From NCBI RefSeq assembly GCF_900116875.1, contig NZ_FPCC01000007.1:90414-154413 (forward strand): 64,000 nucleotides of DNA, written 5' to 3'. Below the pieces are notes generated by a model. That model did no database searches and was not told where the DNA came from. It saw only the letters and a list, made by a program, of their open reading frames with translations. Shown piece after piece: positions 51,381-60,206 of this stretch; position 1 is the stretch's first letter; each line of letters starts with the position of its first letter. The stretch comes from Butyrivibrio sp. INlla21. GTDB lineage: Bacteria; Bacillota; Clostridia; Lachnospirales; Lachnospiraceae. A program made the translations under genes and the position numbers.

Positions 51381-54300
51381 ATGGAAAAAGAGACGAAGAA
51401 AAGCAGGCTTCACAGTATAAAAGCGCAGATGAGGATCATATTCGCGACCCTCATTGTCATTCCTATTGCCATTTTGGGAATATATGCATATATAGTTTCC
51501 AGCAATAATCTAAAAGCCCAGACGCAGGCAGCCATGCAGGGCAGTATCGATGTTATTTCCTACGGAATAGAAAACAACGCCCAAAGAGAGACCGATGTGA
51601 TCAAGTTCTTTTCATATGAAGAGGGCTTTAGAAGGGCGCTTGATTATGCGGACGCAGATCCATATACACTTACGGAGCAGCTAAAGGGCAATATCGAGCC
51701 GCTTATCTGGTATTACAGAAGCAGTGATGAGAGTATAGACGACATCACTATCTACTCCGAAAAGATTCCGAGAGATTCGATCGGCGATTTCCTAAAAAGA
51801 CCCACAACAAGCAATGAACAGGATTGGTATACGCGCTGTAAGAATCAAAAGGGTGCGCAGTGGGTCACTGACAGAAACGGCAACGTATATATCATCAATT
51901 CCCTTCTTGATGCCGAGACAACATCAAAAGTGATCGGAATGGTTGTTCTTAAGATCAATAAAGAACATTTCTTTTCCGTTGCTACGCAGAGCGCGTATCT
52001 TGATAACGGAATCCTGATCGTCGGAGACAACAAGGAGATCATTTCTCAAAAAAAGCTCAAGGACGAAGCGCTTGATAAGAAGATCACGCAGGATATCTTC
52101 AAGGGAAAAGGTGAAGATAACCGAGATTTTATCGAAGGTCGCAACTATTTCCTCATGAAAGACGAAAGTCTGAACAATATATGGAAGCTGTACTACTATG
52201 TGGACAGAAACGAGCTTGTTGCGGACGTTTTTGTCCTTTTGGAGAGCGACTTTATCATCGCGATAGTTCTTTTTATCCTGGGTTATCTTGCGGCTTCCGT
52301 ATTCTCTAACTGGCTGTGCTCAAGAATCGAGAACCTGAATGTTATCGCCGAGGATATCAAGCGCGGAGATTTTGAGATCGGAATAGAAGATAAAGGTAAG
52401 GATGAGATCCATCAGCTATACGACTCCATGAGCGACATGGCTATGCAGCTAAAGCATATGATGAGCGAGATCAACTCCCGTAATGAAAGGGATCTTTTGA
52501 AAAAAGAGAACGATATTCATTACAGAGAGTGGTTGTTTGATTACGTGGTTGAAAAGAACAACGATATTCTTGCGATCATAACTGAAAAGACTTTCTCCGC
52601 AGAGTTCATAACCGCCAATGCGGAGGCAATTCTGGGTGTTCCGCTTAAAGAGCTTAAGGAAGATATCAGAGTTCTTACAAAGGCCCAGTGCGAGGGCGAA
52701 GAAGAAAGACTCGGAGCGATACTCGAAAGATGCTTTAAGACAACAAGAGCCGAGCTTATTGACGAGATCAGATTTGAAAATCTTAATACCGGTGAACTTT
52801 TGTATTACAGAGGTGCCGTTGTTTGTACAATAGACGACAAGGGAAGAAGACTTGCCGTTGCGCTCTATGACAGAACGCAGGAGATAAAGCGTAACCATCA
52901 GCTTCAGGAAGCGCTCAGCGCCGCAGAGACAGCAAACAAAGCAAAGACGAACTTCCTTGCGAACATGTCGCATGATTTCAGAACACCTATGAATGCGATC
53001 ATAGGATTTAATCTCCTTCTCGACAAGCATTACGATGAGCCCGATAAGGTACGCGAATATACGAATAAGATAACTCTTGCGTCGCAGAACCTTCTTACAC
53101 TTCTTAACGATGTTCTCGATATGAGTAAGATCGAGAGCGGAAGGACGACGCTTTATAACAAAGAAATGGCACTTGGTCTTTTGCTTGAGGAGATCAATTC
53201 TGTCATCATGTTCCAGGCAAAGGCCAAGAACCTTGAGTATGTCGTTAAAGTAACGGATATGGAGCACGACATATTTATAGGTGATAAGCAGAAGATAAAT
53301 GAAATACTTATAAATGTTCTTGGAAATGCGGTAAAATATACTCCTGAGGGCGGAAGAATAGAATTTACGATCAATGAATCACCGTCGACCTCAGAGGGAT
53401 TCCAGAACGTCAAGTTCACGATAAAAGACACCGGAATCGGCATGAAGCCCGAATATAAGGATAAGATATTTGAGGCGTTCTCAAGAGAAGATAAAGATAC
53501 GATAAGAGGAATCCAGGGAACAGGACTTGGACTTGCCATAACCAAGAACCTTGTAGACCTTATGGGCGGAACCATAAGAGTTGAGAGTGAAGAGGGCAAG
53601 GGAAGTACATTCATTATCAACTTAAGACTTCAGGTGGTTGATGCAGTCGACGTTGATTTCTGGAAAAAACACGGAATTGAGCGTGTGATGTTCATTGATG
53701 CCAACCACAATGAATGCGAGCAGCTTTCAAGTATACTTAACAATGACGGAGTTGAAGTTATCGAGTCGCCGACCGGCTTTGGCGCGATCCATCTTTTGGA
53801 TGTTTATCAGGCGGACAACAAGCCTGTTGATATGATAATAGTCGATCAGAAGGTTCAAATAATGACTGCACCCGAGATCGTCAGAAACATTAGGATGAAG
53901 GATAAGCGAAACAACAACATCCTTATCATAGTCATGGCTGATGATTACAGTGCAATAGAAGATGAAGCAAGGGCAGCAGGCGCAAATGAGCTTGTTCAAA
54001 AGCCTCTCTTCATATCGAGTCTCAAGCAGACCATTGACGATCTTGCAAAGAGATCTAAGGAAAGTGCAAAAGAAGAGACCAAAAAACCTCTTGCCGGAAT
54101 TAAGATTCTTGCGGCGGAGGATAATGATATCAACGCTGATATTCTTACAGAGCTTATGAACATGGAAGGCGCTAGCGTTACAAGGGCAGAAAACGGAAAA
54201 GAAGCTGTCAGAATGTTTAAGGAGTCTAAGGAAGGCGACTACGATCTGATACTTATGGATATCCAGATGCCTGTCATGAACGGTTACGAGGCAGCCGTTG

Positions 54301-54509
54301 CCATAAGAAATATAGGAACCGATTATGCCAAGAATCTGCCTATTATAGCCATGACTGCAAATGCCTATGCCGATGATGTGCAGAAGTCCCTTGATGCGGG
54401 CATGAACGCACATATTGCCAAACCTATAGATATAAATATAGTTGAAAAGACAATACTTGAATTCCATAACAATAACACAACCAAGGAGGACACAAATGAT
54501 AGGAATTAA
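51381..54509 (+). CDS. Hybrid sensor histidine kinase with two receiver domains
   Basis: A 1042-residue membrane kinase. A helix at about residues 18-40 and another at about 290-310 enclose an outside Cache-like sensor domain; HAMP at about 312-365; a PAS-like segment at about 385-505; HisKA with phospho-acceptor His531 in ANMSHDFRTPMN; HATPase with N box EILINVLGNAVKYTPEGG and GTGLGLAITKNL. Two receivers follow: the first is degenerate at the acidic end (FIDANHNE) but keeps Asp822 and the Lys; the second is complete (AAEDNDIN, Asp960 in LILMDIQMP, Lys in IAKPID). No DNA-binding output, so a phosphotransfer partner elsewhere is needed. The 3' end overlaps the flavodiiron gene by 14 nt. Confidence 0.93.
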   Translation: MEKETKKSRLHSIKAQMRIIFATLIVIPIAILGIYAYIVSSNNLKAQTQAAMQGSIDVISYGIENNAQRETDVIKFFSYEEGFRRALDYADADPYTLTEQLKGNIEPLIWYYRSSDESIDDITIYSEKIPRDSIGDFLKRPTTSNEQDWYTRCKNQKGAQWVTDRNGNVYIINSLLDAETTSKVIGMVVLKINKEHFFSVATQSAYLDNGILIVGDNKEIISQKKLKDEALDKKITQDIFKGKGEDNRDFIEGRNYFLMKDESLNNIWKLYYYVDRNELVADVFVLLESDFIIAIVLFILGYLAASVFSNWLCSRIENLNVIAEDIKRGDFEIGIEDKGKDEIHQLYDSMSDMAMQLKHMMSEINSRNERDLLKKENDIHYREWLFDYVVEKNNDILAIITEKTFSAEFITANAEAILGVPLKELKEDIRVLTKAQCEGEEERLGAILERCFKTTRAELIDEIRFENLNTGELLYYRGAVVCTIDDKGRRLAVALYDRTQEIKRNHQLQEALSAAETANKAKTNFLANMSHDFRTPMNAIIGFNLLLDKHYDEPDKVREYTNKITLASQNLLTLLNDVLDMSKIESGRTTLYNKEMALGLLLEEINSVIMFQAKAKNLEYVVKVTDMEHDIFIGDKQKINEILINVLGNAVKYTPEGGRIEFTINESPSTSEGFQNVKFTIKDTGIGMKPEYKDKIFEAFSREDKDTIRGIQGTGLGLAITKNLVDLMGGTIRVESEEGKGSTFIINLRLQVVDAVDVDFWKKHGIERVMFIDANHNECEQLSSILNNDGVEVIESPTGFGAIHLLDVYQADNKPVDMIIVDQKVQIMTAPEIVRNIRMKDKRNNNILIIVMADDYSAIEDEARAAGANELVQKPLFISSLKQTIDDLAKRSKESAKEETKKPLAGIKILAAEDNDINADILTELMNMEGASVTRAENGKEAVRMFKESKEGDYDLILMDIQMPVMNGYEAAVAIRNIGTDYAKNLPIIAMTANAYADDVQKSLDAGMNAHIAKPIDINIVEKTILEFHNNNTTKEDTNDRN

Positions 54510-55689
54510 GAAGGTTACAGAGGATATTTTTTGGATAGGCGGAAGCGACAGAAGGCTGGAGCGCTTTGAGAATATTTTTCCTATTCCCGAGGGAGTATCT
54601 TACAACAGTTATTATGTAGCGGATGAAAAGAATGTGGTGTTTGATACAGCGGATGTTACCGTTGCGGATCAGTATATTGAGAACCTGCAGGAGGCGCTTT
54701 CAGGTAAAAAGCTTGATTATCTTGTGGTTCTTCATATGGAGCCCGACCACTGTGCGCTTATAAGCAGAGTTGCAAGTCTTTATCCAGATGTAACGGTTGT
54801 CGGATCGGCCAAGACCTTTGAGTTTATGGGACAGTTTTTTCCGGAATCCGCAGAGTATAAAAAGCTAGAGGTAAAAGAAGGAGATACATTATCTACAGGT
54901 AAGCATACGTTTAGTTTTGTTGCGGCTCCCATGGTTCACTGGCCTGAGGTTTTGATGGCGTATGACGATATGTCAAAGGCTCTTTTTTCCGCAGATGCAT
55001 TCGGAACCTTCGGAGCGCTTGACGGTGGAATATTTGCCGACGAATATGATTATGACAGCGATTTCCTTGATTCTTCCAGAAGATATTATTCCAATATCGT
55101 GGGAAAGTACGGAATGCAGGTGCAGGCAGTTCTTAAGAAAGCAGCAGGACTTGATATTCAAATGTTCCTTTCATTGCACGGTCCCGTGTGGAGAAAAGAT
55201 CTTTCATATCTTCTTGAAAAATATCAGAAGTGGAGCACCTGGACACCAGAGACTGATGATATTCTCGTAGTATACGGAAGTTTGTACGGACATACAGCAA
55301 GTGCGGCAGAAGCAGTTGCTTCCAAGATGAGAGAAAAAACAGGAAAGACCGTAAGAGTGTATGATGCTTCCGGCACAGATGTTTCTTATCTTATCGGAGA
55401 AGTATGGAAGTGCGCCAAAGTAGTTATTATGTGCCCTACATACAACGGCGGAATTTATCCCCCGGTAGAAGCATTTATAAACGACATGATCGCACTCGGA
55501 GTTCAGAATCGTACTTTTGCTCTTGCTCAGAACGGAACGTGGGCACCTGTTACCGCCAAGCTTATGTCGGATAAACTTGCTCTTCTTAAGAGCATAAATA
55601 TTCTTGAGAAAACACTTACCATAAAGAGCGCTCTTCATGCCAAAGACATGGTTGAGGTTGAAGCATTTGCCGAGGCTGTTGCAAATTGA
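54496..55689 (+). CDS. Flavodiiron protein (O2/NO reductase, FprA type)
   Basis: A 397-residue soluble protein reducing O2 to water and/or NO to N2O, protecting anaerobes. The N-terminal beta-lactamase-like domain has the diiron ligands HMEPDH, the His in APMVHWPE, the Asp in FSADAFG and the His in LSLHGPVW; the C-terminal flavodoxin domain (from about residue 255) starts ILVVYGSLYGHTASAAE and has PTYNGGIYPPVE. There is no rubredoxin fusion, so electrons must come from a separate carrier. ATG at 54496 follows AAGGAGGACAC inside the kinase gene end, so expression of the two is linked. Confidence 0.94.
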   Translation: MIGIKKVTEDIFWIGGSDRRLERFENIFPIPEGVSYNSYYVADEKNVVFDTADVTVADQYIENLQEALSGKKLDYLVVLHMEPDHCALISRVASLYPDVTVVGSAKTFEFMGQFFPESAEYKKLEVKEGDTLSTGKHTFSFVAAPMVHWPEVLMAYDDMSKALFSADAFGTFGALDGGIFADEYDYDSDFLDSSRRYYSNIVGKYGMQVQAVLKKAAGLDIQMFLSLHGPVWRKDLSYLLEKYQKWSTWTPETDDILVVYGSLYGHTASAAEAVASKMREKTGKTVRVYDASGTDVSYLIGEVWKCAKVVIMCPTYNGGIYPPVEAFINDMIALGVQNRTFALAQNGTWAPVTAKLMSDKLALLKSINILEKTLTIKSALHAKDMVEVEAFAEAVAN

Positions 55690-55755
55690 GGTCATAAAGT
55701 ATAAACTCAATAAAGTACTAGTTTTTTTAGGAAAATAACGATTCGGAGGAAAGTT

Positions 55756-57411
55756 GTGAGTAAGAATAATTTAATGAAAAAAGTGCTTGGAATCGTGATG
55801 ACAGCGGTTACAGTGATGACGGCGGTTCTTAGCTATGATTCTTTTATAGGGGAAGGCACACAGGTTATTGCGGCAGGCAGACCTGTAAACATTGATTCAT
55901 GTACAATTTCCGGAGGTCAGGTTGTAGTTAACGTATCGACAGCTTCGGCTCCCGGTTCGGATGACGGAAAGTATTATCTTTTCGCAGATGAAGTATATCA
56001 GGATGGTACAACTGGTAAGGTTGTGGCTTCTGCAGACAGAGGCGGTAAGGCAACATTTTCTTTTGACCTGGGACTTGGAACAGAGAATTCAAATCTCAGC
56101 AAGAAGTTCCTTGTTGCAGTAAAGAGCGGCGGATCTTACGTTCAGGTAAGTGATGAGCATTACATCACCAATCCCGAGGCGGTTGCGACCAAGACTGTAG
56201 GACGTAACGATCACGGTATGAAGGGTATCCTTCCCAATGATGCCAATGCAGATACATTCAAGGATCTCGGCATTGCACAGATGGTATATAACCTTTACAT
56301 GGGAGATATCGTAGGACCTTCATCCAATCCCGCATATCCCACAACAGAGTTTTCATATGACGGTAAGACATACCAGTTCAACACTGCTGCTCTTCAGCAG
56401 TACGACGGATTTGTAAGATGGTGCTCGATCAATAATTTCCAGCTTACACTTACTATCTTAAATAACAAGACATCAGCCGGTGCAGATTTGATCCATCCTC
56501 TTTCAAGGGATTCTCACGTTTGTCCCGGATATGCAATGAATACCAAGGAGGACGGCGGCACACAGCACCTTAAGGCTATTGCAGCTTTCCTTGCCGACAG
56601 ATATTCAGGCGGAGCTTTCGGAACTGTTGATAACTGGGTAATCGGTAACGAGATCAACGCAAGAACCGAGTGGTATTACATGAACTCAACCAATATTGAG
56701 CTCAATGTCAGCGAGTACGTTAAGGCGTTCAGAATCTTCTACAACGGAATCAAGAGCGTTAACGGCAATGCAAGAGTTTATAACTCTATCGATCAGGAGT
56801 GGAACAGAAAGTCCAATCCCGGATGCTTCCTTGCAAAAGAGTATCTCGATAGATTTAACTACTACATGAACCGTGAGGGTAACGTTGACTGGTCACTTTC
56901 AGTTCATCCTTACAATGCACCTTTGTTTGATCCTTATGCATGGAAACAGCAGGCTGAGTATGTTAATACATCACTTGCAACTCCTTACATTACGATTGAG
57001 AACATCTATCTTTTGACAGATTATATGTGTAAGCCTGAGTTCCTTAATCCTGCAGGTCAGGTAAGACAGATCTCACTTTCGGAGATCGGATATACTTCAA
57101 GCTTTGGCGAGGATGCGCAGCTTGCATCTATCGTATATGCTTACACAATGGCCAAGAGCAATCCTTACATCACAAGCTTCATTCTCTTTAGAGAGACTGA
57201 CGATGCTCACGAGATGGAGAGCCATATCGCACAGGGTCTTAAGAACATTGACGGAAGCAAGAAGATGTCCTATGACGCTTACAAGTTTATGGACACAAAT
57301 CAGGCAGGAACATACAAGGCAAAAGCATCTCAGATCATCGGACAGGATGTGGATGCAATGGTGGCAAACAGAACATTCCTTAAGAGAAACGGCTGGTTTT
57401 TGAACGATTAA
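55756..57411 (+). CDS. Secreted DUF5722-like TIM-barrel protein
   Basis: A 551-residue exported protein. The signal peptide is MKKVLGIVMTAVTVMTAVLSYDSFIGEGTQVIAAG. An N-terminal beta domain (to about 130) is followed by a barrel-like domain starting RNDHGMKGILPNDANADTFKDLGIAQMVYNLYM. Two glutamates are placed as in retaining clan-A glycosidases: Glu299 in NWVIGNEINAR and Glu443 in SLSEIGYTS. I believe this is the DUF5722 family, but no activity is established to my knowledge. GTG start at 55756 after GGAGGAAAGTT. It ends 2 nt before the AAA ATPase gene. Confidence 0.75.
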   Translation: MSKNNLMKKVLGIVMTAVTVMTAVLSYDSFIGEGTQVIAAGRPVNIDSCTISGGQVVVNVSTASAPGSDDGKYYLFADEVYQDGTTGKVVASADRGGKATFSFDLGLGTENSNLSKKFLVAVKSGGSYVQVSDEHYITNPEAVATKTVGRNDHGMKGILPNDANADTFKDLGIAQMVYNLYMGDIVGPSSNPAYPTTEFSYDGKTYQFNTAALQQYDGFVRWCSINNFQLTLTILNNKTSAGADLIHPLSRDSHVCPGYAMNTKEDGGTQHLKAIAAFLADRYSGGAFGTVDNWVIGNEINARTEWYYMNSTNIELNVSEYVKAFRIFYNGIKSVNGNARVYNSIDQEWNRKSNPGCFLAKEYLDRFNYYMNREGNVDWSLSVHPYNAPLFDPYAWKQQAEYVNTSLATPYITIENIYLLTDYMCKPEFLNPAGQVRQISLSEIGYTSSFGEDAQLASIVYAYTMAKSNPYITSFILFRETDDAHEMESHIAQGLKNIDGSKKMSYDAYKFMDTNQAGTYKAKASQIIGQDVDAMVANRTFLKRNGWFLND

Positions 57412-57413
57412 GA

Positions 57414-58583
57414 ATGAAGAACTCAAGAGAGAAAGAATTAGAAACTTTAAATAAAATAACGAGCATGCAAAAAGATCTTCTTGGAAGTTTGTACGGAGAT
57501 TTCTTTTCACCGGCACCTTCCAAGGAGCCTGCGGCTCCGGCGAAGAAGGTTACAACAAGTAATTCAGGTTCGGCGGCGATCGGCGCAGGTACTACGGCAG
57601 AATCTACCGGTGAGAAAGATCCGATAGACAATGCCAACGAAGCCTTGGCTGAAGCTAAGGCTCTTTTTGCTAATGATGAAAATGCAAGGAAGGTCGAAGA
57701 GAAAAAGAAGGCGGAGCCCGAAGAGGATCCGATGGAGACTCTCGATAAGCTGATTGGTCTTGATACTATCAAATCCGATGTAAAAGAGCTTACGGCTTTC
57801 GTCAAAGTACAGAAGCAAAGAAAAGAACAGGGACTTAAATCTGTTCCGGTTTCTCTTCACCTTGTTTTTACGGGTAATCCCGGAACGGGTAAGACGACTG
57901 TTGCAAGAATAATCGCCAAGATCTACAAGCAGATCGGGGTTCTTTCCAAGGGACAGCTTGTAGAGGTGGATCGCTCCGGACTTGTGGCTGGCTATGTCGG
58001 ACAGACCGCTATCAAGACGCAGGAGCAGATCAAGAAGGCTATGGGCGGCGTGCTCTTTGTCGACGAAGCATATTCCCTTGCGCAGAAGGATGATGCATTC
58101 GGACAGGAAGCGATCGATACGATTCTTAAGGCGATGGAAGATAACAGAGACGACCTTGTTGTTATCGTAGCCGGATATACGAACCCTATGAAGAAATTCA
58201 TAAATTCCAATCCCGGTCTTAAGTCGAGGTTCAATAAGTATATTGAGTTCCCCGATTACAGCGTGGATGAGCTTGAGCAGATCTTTAATATGAACTGTGA
58301 CAAGTATGACTACAAGGTTGAGGATGACGTTAAGCATCAGATAAGAGCGCTTATCACTTCCAAGAAGATGGGAAGTATCGATAACTTTGCCAACGCAAGA
58401 GAGATAAGAAACCTCTTTGAGGAGATCATTACAAACCAGGCAAGGCGTGTTGCTACACTTGAGAATCCGACCAATGAGGATATGATGACTATCTGTCTCG
58501 AGGATCTTAAAGACCTTGTAGGAAAAGAGAACAAGGAAGCGCCCGCGGAAGAAAGCGAAGCCCAAGAGGGTATTGAAAAATAA
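57414..58583 (+). CDS. CbxX/CfqX-type AAA ATPase (SpoVK-like)
   Basis: A 389-residue cytosolic AAA protein. Residues 1-105 are a charged, Ala/Lys/Glu-rich extension; the AAA module has DKLIGLDTIKSDVKELTAFV, Walker A GNPGTGKTTVARI, Walker B GGVLFVDEAYSL and the C-terminal REIRNLFEEIITNQARR sensor-2 region. Relatives act as rubisco activases or, in Firmicutes, as the sporulation protein SpoVK, and others are linked to secretion systems; none of those partners is in view. The ATG lies 2 nt after the DUF5722-like stop with no clear SD, so translation is coupled to it. Confidence 0.88.
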   Translation: MKNSREKELETLNKITSMQKDLLGSLYGDFFSPAPSKEPAAPAKKVTTSNSGSAAIGAGTTAESTGEKDPIDNANEALAEAKALFANDENARKVEEKKKAEPEEDPMETLDKLIGLDTIKSDVKELTAFVKVQKQRKEQGLKSVPVSLHLVFTGNPGTGKTTVARIIAKIYKQIGVLSKGQLVEVDRSGLVAGYVGQTAIKTQEQIKKAMGGVLFVDEAYSLAQKDDAFGQEAIDTILKAMEDNRDDLVVIVAGYTNPMKKFINSNPGLKSRFNKYIEFPDYSVDELEQIFNMNCDKYDYKVEDDVKHQIRALITSKKMGSIDNFANAREIRNLFEEIITNQARRVATLENPTNEDMMTICLEDLKDLVGKENKEAPAEESEAQEGIEK

Positions 58584-58636
58584 TTATATCGCTGATATAA
58601 TCAGATTTGCTGTCGGGTTTGTTTCCGGCAGCACTA

Positions 58637-58710
58637 CGGAATGTGGCTCAGTTTGGTAGAGCGCTGCGTTCGGGACGCAGAGGCCGCAGGTTCGAATCCT
58701 GTCATTCCGA
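58637..58710 (+). tRNA. tRNA-Pro (anticodon CGG)
   Basis: A 74-nt complete tRNA. Acceptor stem CGGAATG/CATTCCG with discriminator A; D arm GGCTCAGTTTGGTAGAGC; anticodon stem CTGCG/CGCAG with loop TTCGGGA, giving CGG (reads CCG); T arm CGCAGGTTCGAATCCTGT. CCA is not encoded. A TTTTTT run follows directly. An HNH endonuclease remnant and a hairpin array lie just downstream, as at many tRNA insertion hotspots. Confidence 0.95.
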
Positions 58711-58767
58711 CTTTTTTAATTAATCAAAAGAATAATGACTCTTACAAAACCGTAAGATAACCATGTG

Positions 58768-58887
58768 ATGGCTTTGTATGAAATGGATGCGGATCATGTG
58801 ACTGCTTGGAGTAAAGGCGGTGCAACCGATATCAGCAATTGCACTATGCTATGTAAGACACATAATAGATCTAAAGGAAATAAATAA
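58768..58887 (+). pseudogene. HNH endonuclease C-terminal remnant
   Basis: A 39-codon fragment MALYEMDADHVTAWSKGGATDISNCTMLCKTHN ending in RSKGNK is the C-terminal HNH motif (DADHVTAWSKGG, then N..MLC..HN) of restriction-like or DUF262-associated nucleases. An in-frame stop 15 nt upstream and lack of the remaining domains show that only the tail is left. It starts 58 nt after tRNA-Pro. No SD precedes it, so it is unlikely to be expressed. Confidence 0.75.
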
Positions 58888-58909
58888 TCCTCACGGTGAG
58901 GAAAAGGAG

Positions 58910-58940
58910 AGAGAAGCCCTTAATCGAGCTTCTCTTTTTT
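58910..58940 (+). terminator. Terminator after the HNH remnant
   Basis: AGAGAAGC and GCTTCTCT pair around a 10-nt loop, followed by TTTTTT. Confidence 0.75.
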
Positions 58941-59121
58941 ACTTTATAGGAAATTGCTCCGCAATCTCCTATAAAGTGAAAAACAAGCTTCGCTTGAAGA
59001 TGTGTCTCGCCGGCAGAAGAATATAGTTTGCCATTGGCAAACTGGACTAAGGCAACCTCCCGACAAGCGGGACCCTCCTTAGTCTTAGCTCGCACTGCGG
59101 GAGTTTCGCACAGCGAAACTC
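58941..59121. repeat. Array of consecutive short tri-loop hairpins
   Basis: This 181-nt non-coding stretch is made of back-to-back palindromes: 58941-58977 (17-bp arms with one mismatch, loop TCC), 58984-58996 (CAAGC/GCTTG, loop TTC), 59025-59043 (AGTTTGCC/GGCAAACT, loop ATT), 59045-59084 (GACTAAGG/CCTTAGTC enclosing TCCCG/CGGGA), and 59101-59121 (GAGTTTCGC/GCGAAACTC, loop ACA). Four of the five have 3-nt loops. Both strands have stop-rich or junk frames. It resembles a dispersed intergenic structured repeat or an RNA element; a copy elsewhere is not present in this window. Confidence 0.65.
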
Positions 59122-59137
59122 TATCTTGTTTACATCC

Positions 59138-59207
59138 TTGACAAGAAAAAAATCCTATGATATAACATACTATGACAGTCGTAGTATAGAAATCTGAATA
59201 TGTTATA
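59138..59207 (+). promoter_or_regulatory. Promoter with nested inverted repeats (alpha/beta hydrolase gene)
   Basis: TTGACA at 59138-59143, exactly 17 nt, TATAAC at 59161-59166. Directly at the expected start site, ATACTATGAC (59167-59176) and GTCGTAGTAT (59178-59187) are an inverted repeat with one mismatch around a single A. Outside it, TATAACATA (59161-59169) and TATGTTATA (59199-59207) are a second, perfect 9-bp repeat. This fits repressor control at the start site. Confidence 0.65.
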
Positions 59208-59225
59208 TTGATAGGAGAGAGATAA

Positions 59226-60200
59226 ATGAAGAAGATAATAGGCCGTGTCACAGGTGTTATTTTGGCAGGGATTGTCCTGTTTATTACTATATTTGCTTCT
59301 TATCAGCATTTAAAAATGTATGGTGAGGCTAAGCAGCTTAGAGAAGAGGGGTATGGAAACCTTGTTTCAGTAGGTGACTATTCTCTTAATGTATATAAGT
59401 GTGGAAAAGAGCATGGTGACCATAGAATTGTTTGTTTGGCAGGATTCCTTGATGGTGAAGCTTTCCTTGGTTGGAGAGGAATGACAAAAGAAGTTGAAAA
59501 GAATAATGAATTGTATTTTGTCGATAGAGCAGGCTATGGCTTGAGCGAGGATACAAAAAACGATATGACTGTAGAATATGTTGTAGAGGACTACCGCAAG
59601 GCTCTTAAGAAGGCCGGTGTGCAAGCGCCTTACGTACTTGTTGGTCATTCATTAGGTGGCATATACTCAGCTTATTGGGAGAGCCATTATCCAAATGAGA
59701 TTGAAGGAGTGGTAATCTTGGATGGCGTACCTATTTATCCAATTGAAAAGGATCAATATGGTGATTGGGATTTCTTCCCGGATTGGATGCATACAGCAGG
59801 AAAATTTGGTCTGATTAGAGCTTTTATTAAAACTGTTTGTAACGAAGATGACGCTGAAGATGGTGGTACCTTTGCTCTTATTGATGAAGGACATAGAGAA
59901 ATAGCATGGGGCATGATAGCAAAGTCGATGGGCTCTAATGCTTGCAATTCAGAAGAAAAGCTATTTGGAGACAACATCAGAAAGACTTGGGATACCTTAG
60001 AAAAGAATGATATACCTAAAATATATGTTGCAGCAACTACCTATGACATAGACTACGAGGGCTCTGATATATATACACCATTCATGGACAAGCTAGGGAA
60101 TTGCCAAAAGATAGATTGCCCAGGGTGGCATGAAATATACCTTGATAAACCAAAGGAATGCTCAGATATCCTGATGAATTTCATGGACCAAATTCAATGA
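59226..60200 (+). CDS. Membrane-anchored alpha/beta hydrolase
   Basis: A 324-residue hydrolase with an N-terminal helix (about residues 7-26, TGVILAGIVLFITIFASY) that should tether it outside the membrane. The nucleophile elbow is GHSLGGIYS with Ser142; YFVDRAGYGLSED matches the strand/oxyanion region; the catalytic Asp candidate is in IVILDG..or VAATTYDIDY and the His is in CPGWHEIYLD. Substrate unknown. SD GATAGGAGAG. The composition here is more A+T rich than the flanking core genes. Its own operator-bearing promoter and terminator make it a single regulated gene. Confidence 0.85.
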   Translation: MKKIIGRVTGVILAGIVLFITIFASYQHLKMYGEAKQLREEGYGNLVSVGDYSLNVYKCGKEHGDHRIVCLAGFLDGEAFLGWRGMTKEVEKNNELYFVDRAGYGLSEDTKNDMTVEYVVEDYRKALKKAGVQAPYVLVGHSLGGIYSAYWESHYPNEIEGVVILDGVPIYPIEKDQYGDWDFFPDWMHTAGKFGLIRAFIKTVCNEDDAEDGGTFALIDEGHREIAWGMIAKSMGSNACNSEEKLFGDNIRKTWDTLEKNDIPKIYVAATTYDIDYEGSDIYTPFMDKLGNCQKIDCPGWHEIYLDKPKECSDILMNFMDQIQ

Positions 60201-60206
60201 AAAACA

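Noticed and set aside
57564..58565. 333-codon open frame antisense to the AAA ATPase gene
   Set aside because: The plus strand has Walker A/B and AAA motifs; the antisense product has no recognisable pattern and no ribosome site.
58820..59251. Small open frames on both strands through the hairpin array
   Set aside because: They arise from the palindromic sequence, have no SD and read like translated repeats; the DNA or RNA structure is the better explanation.
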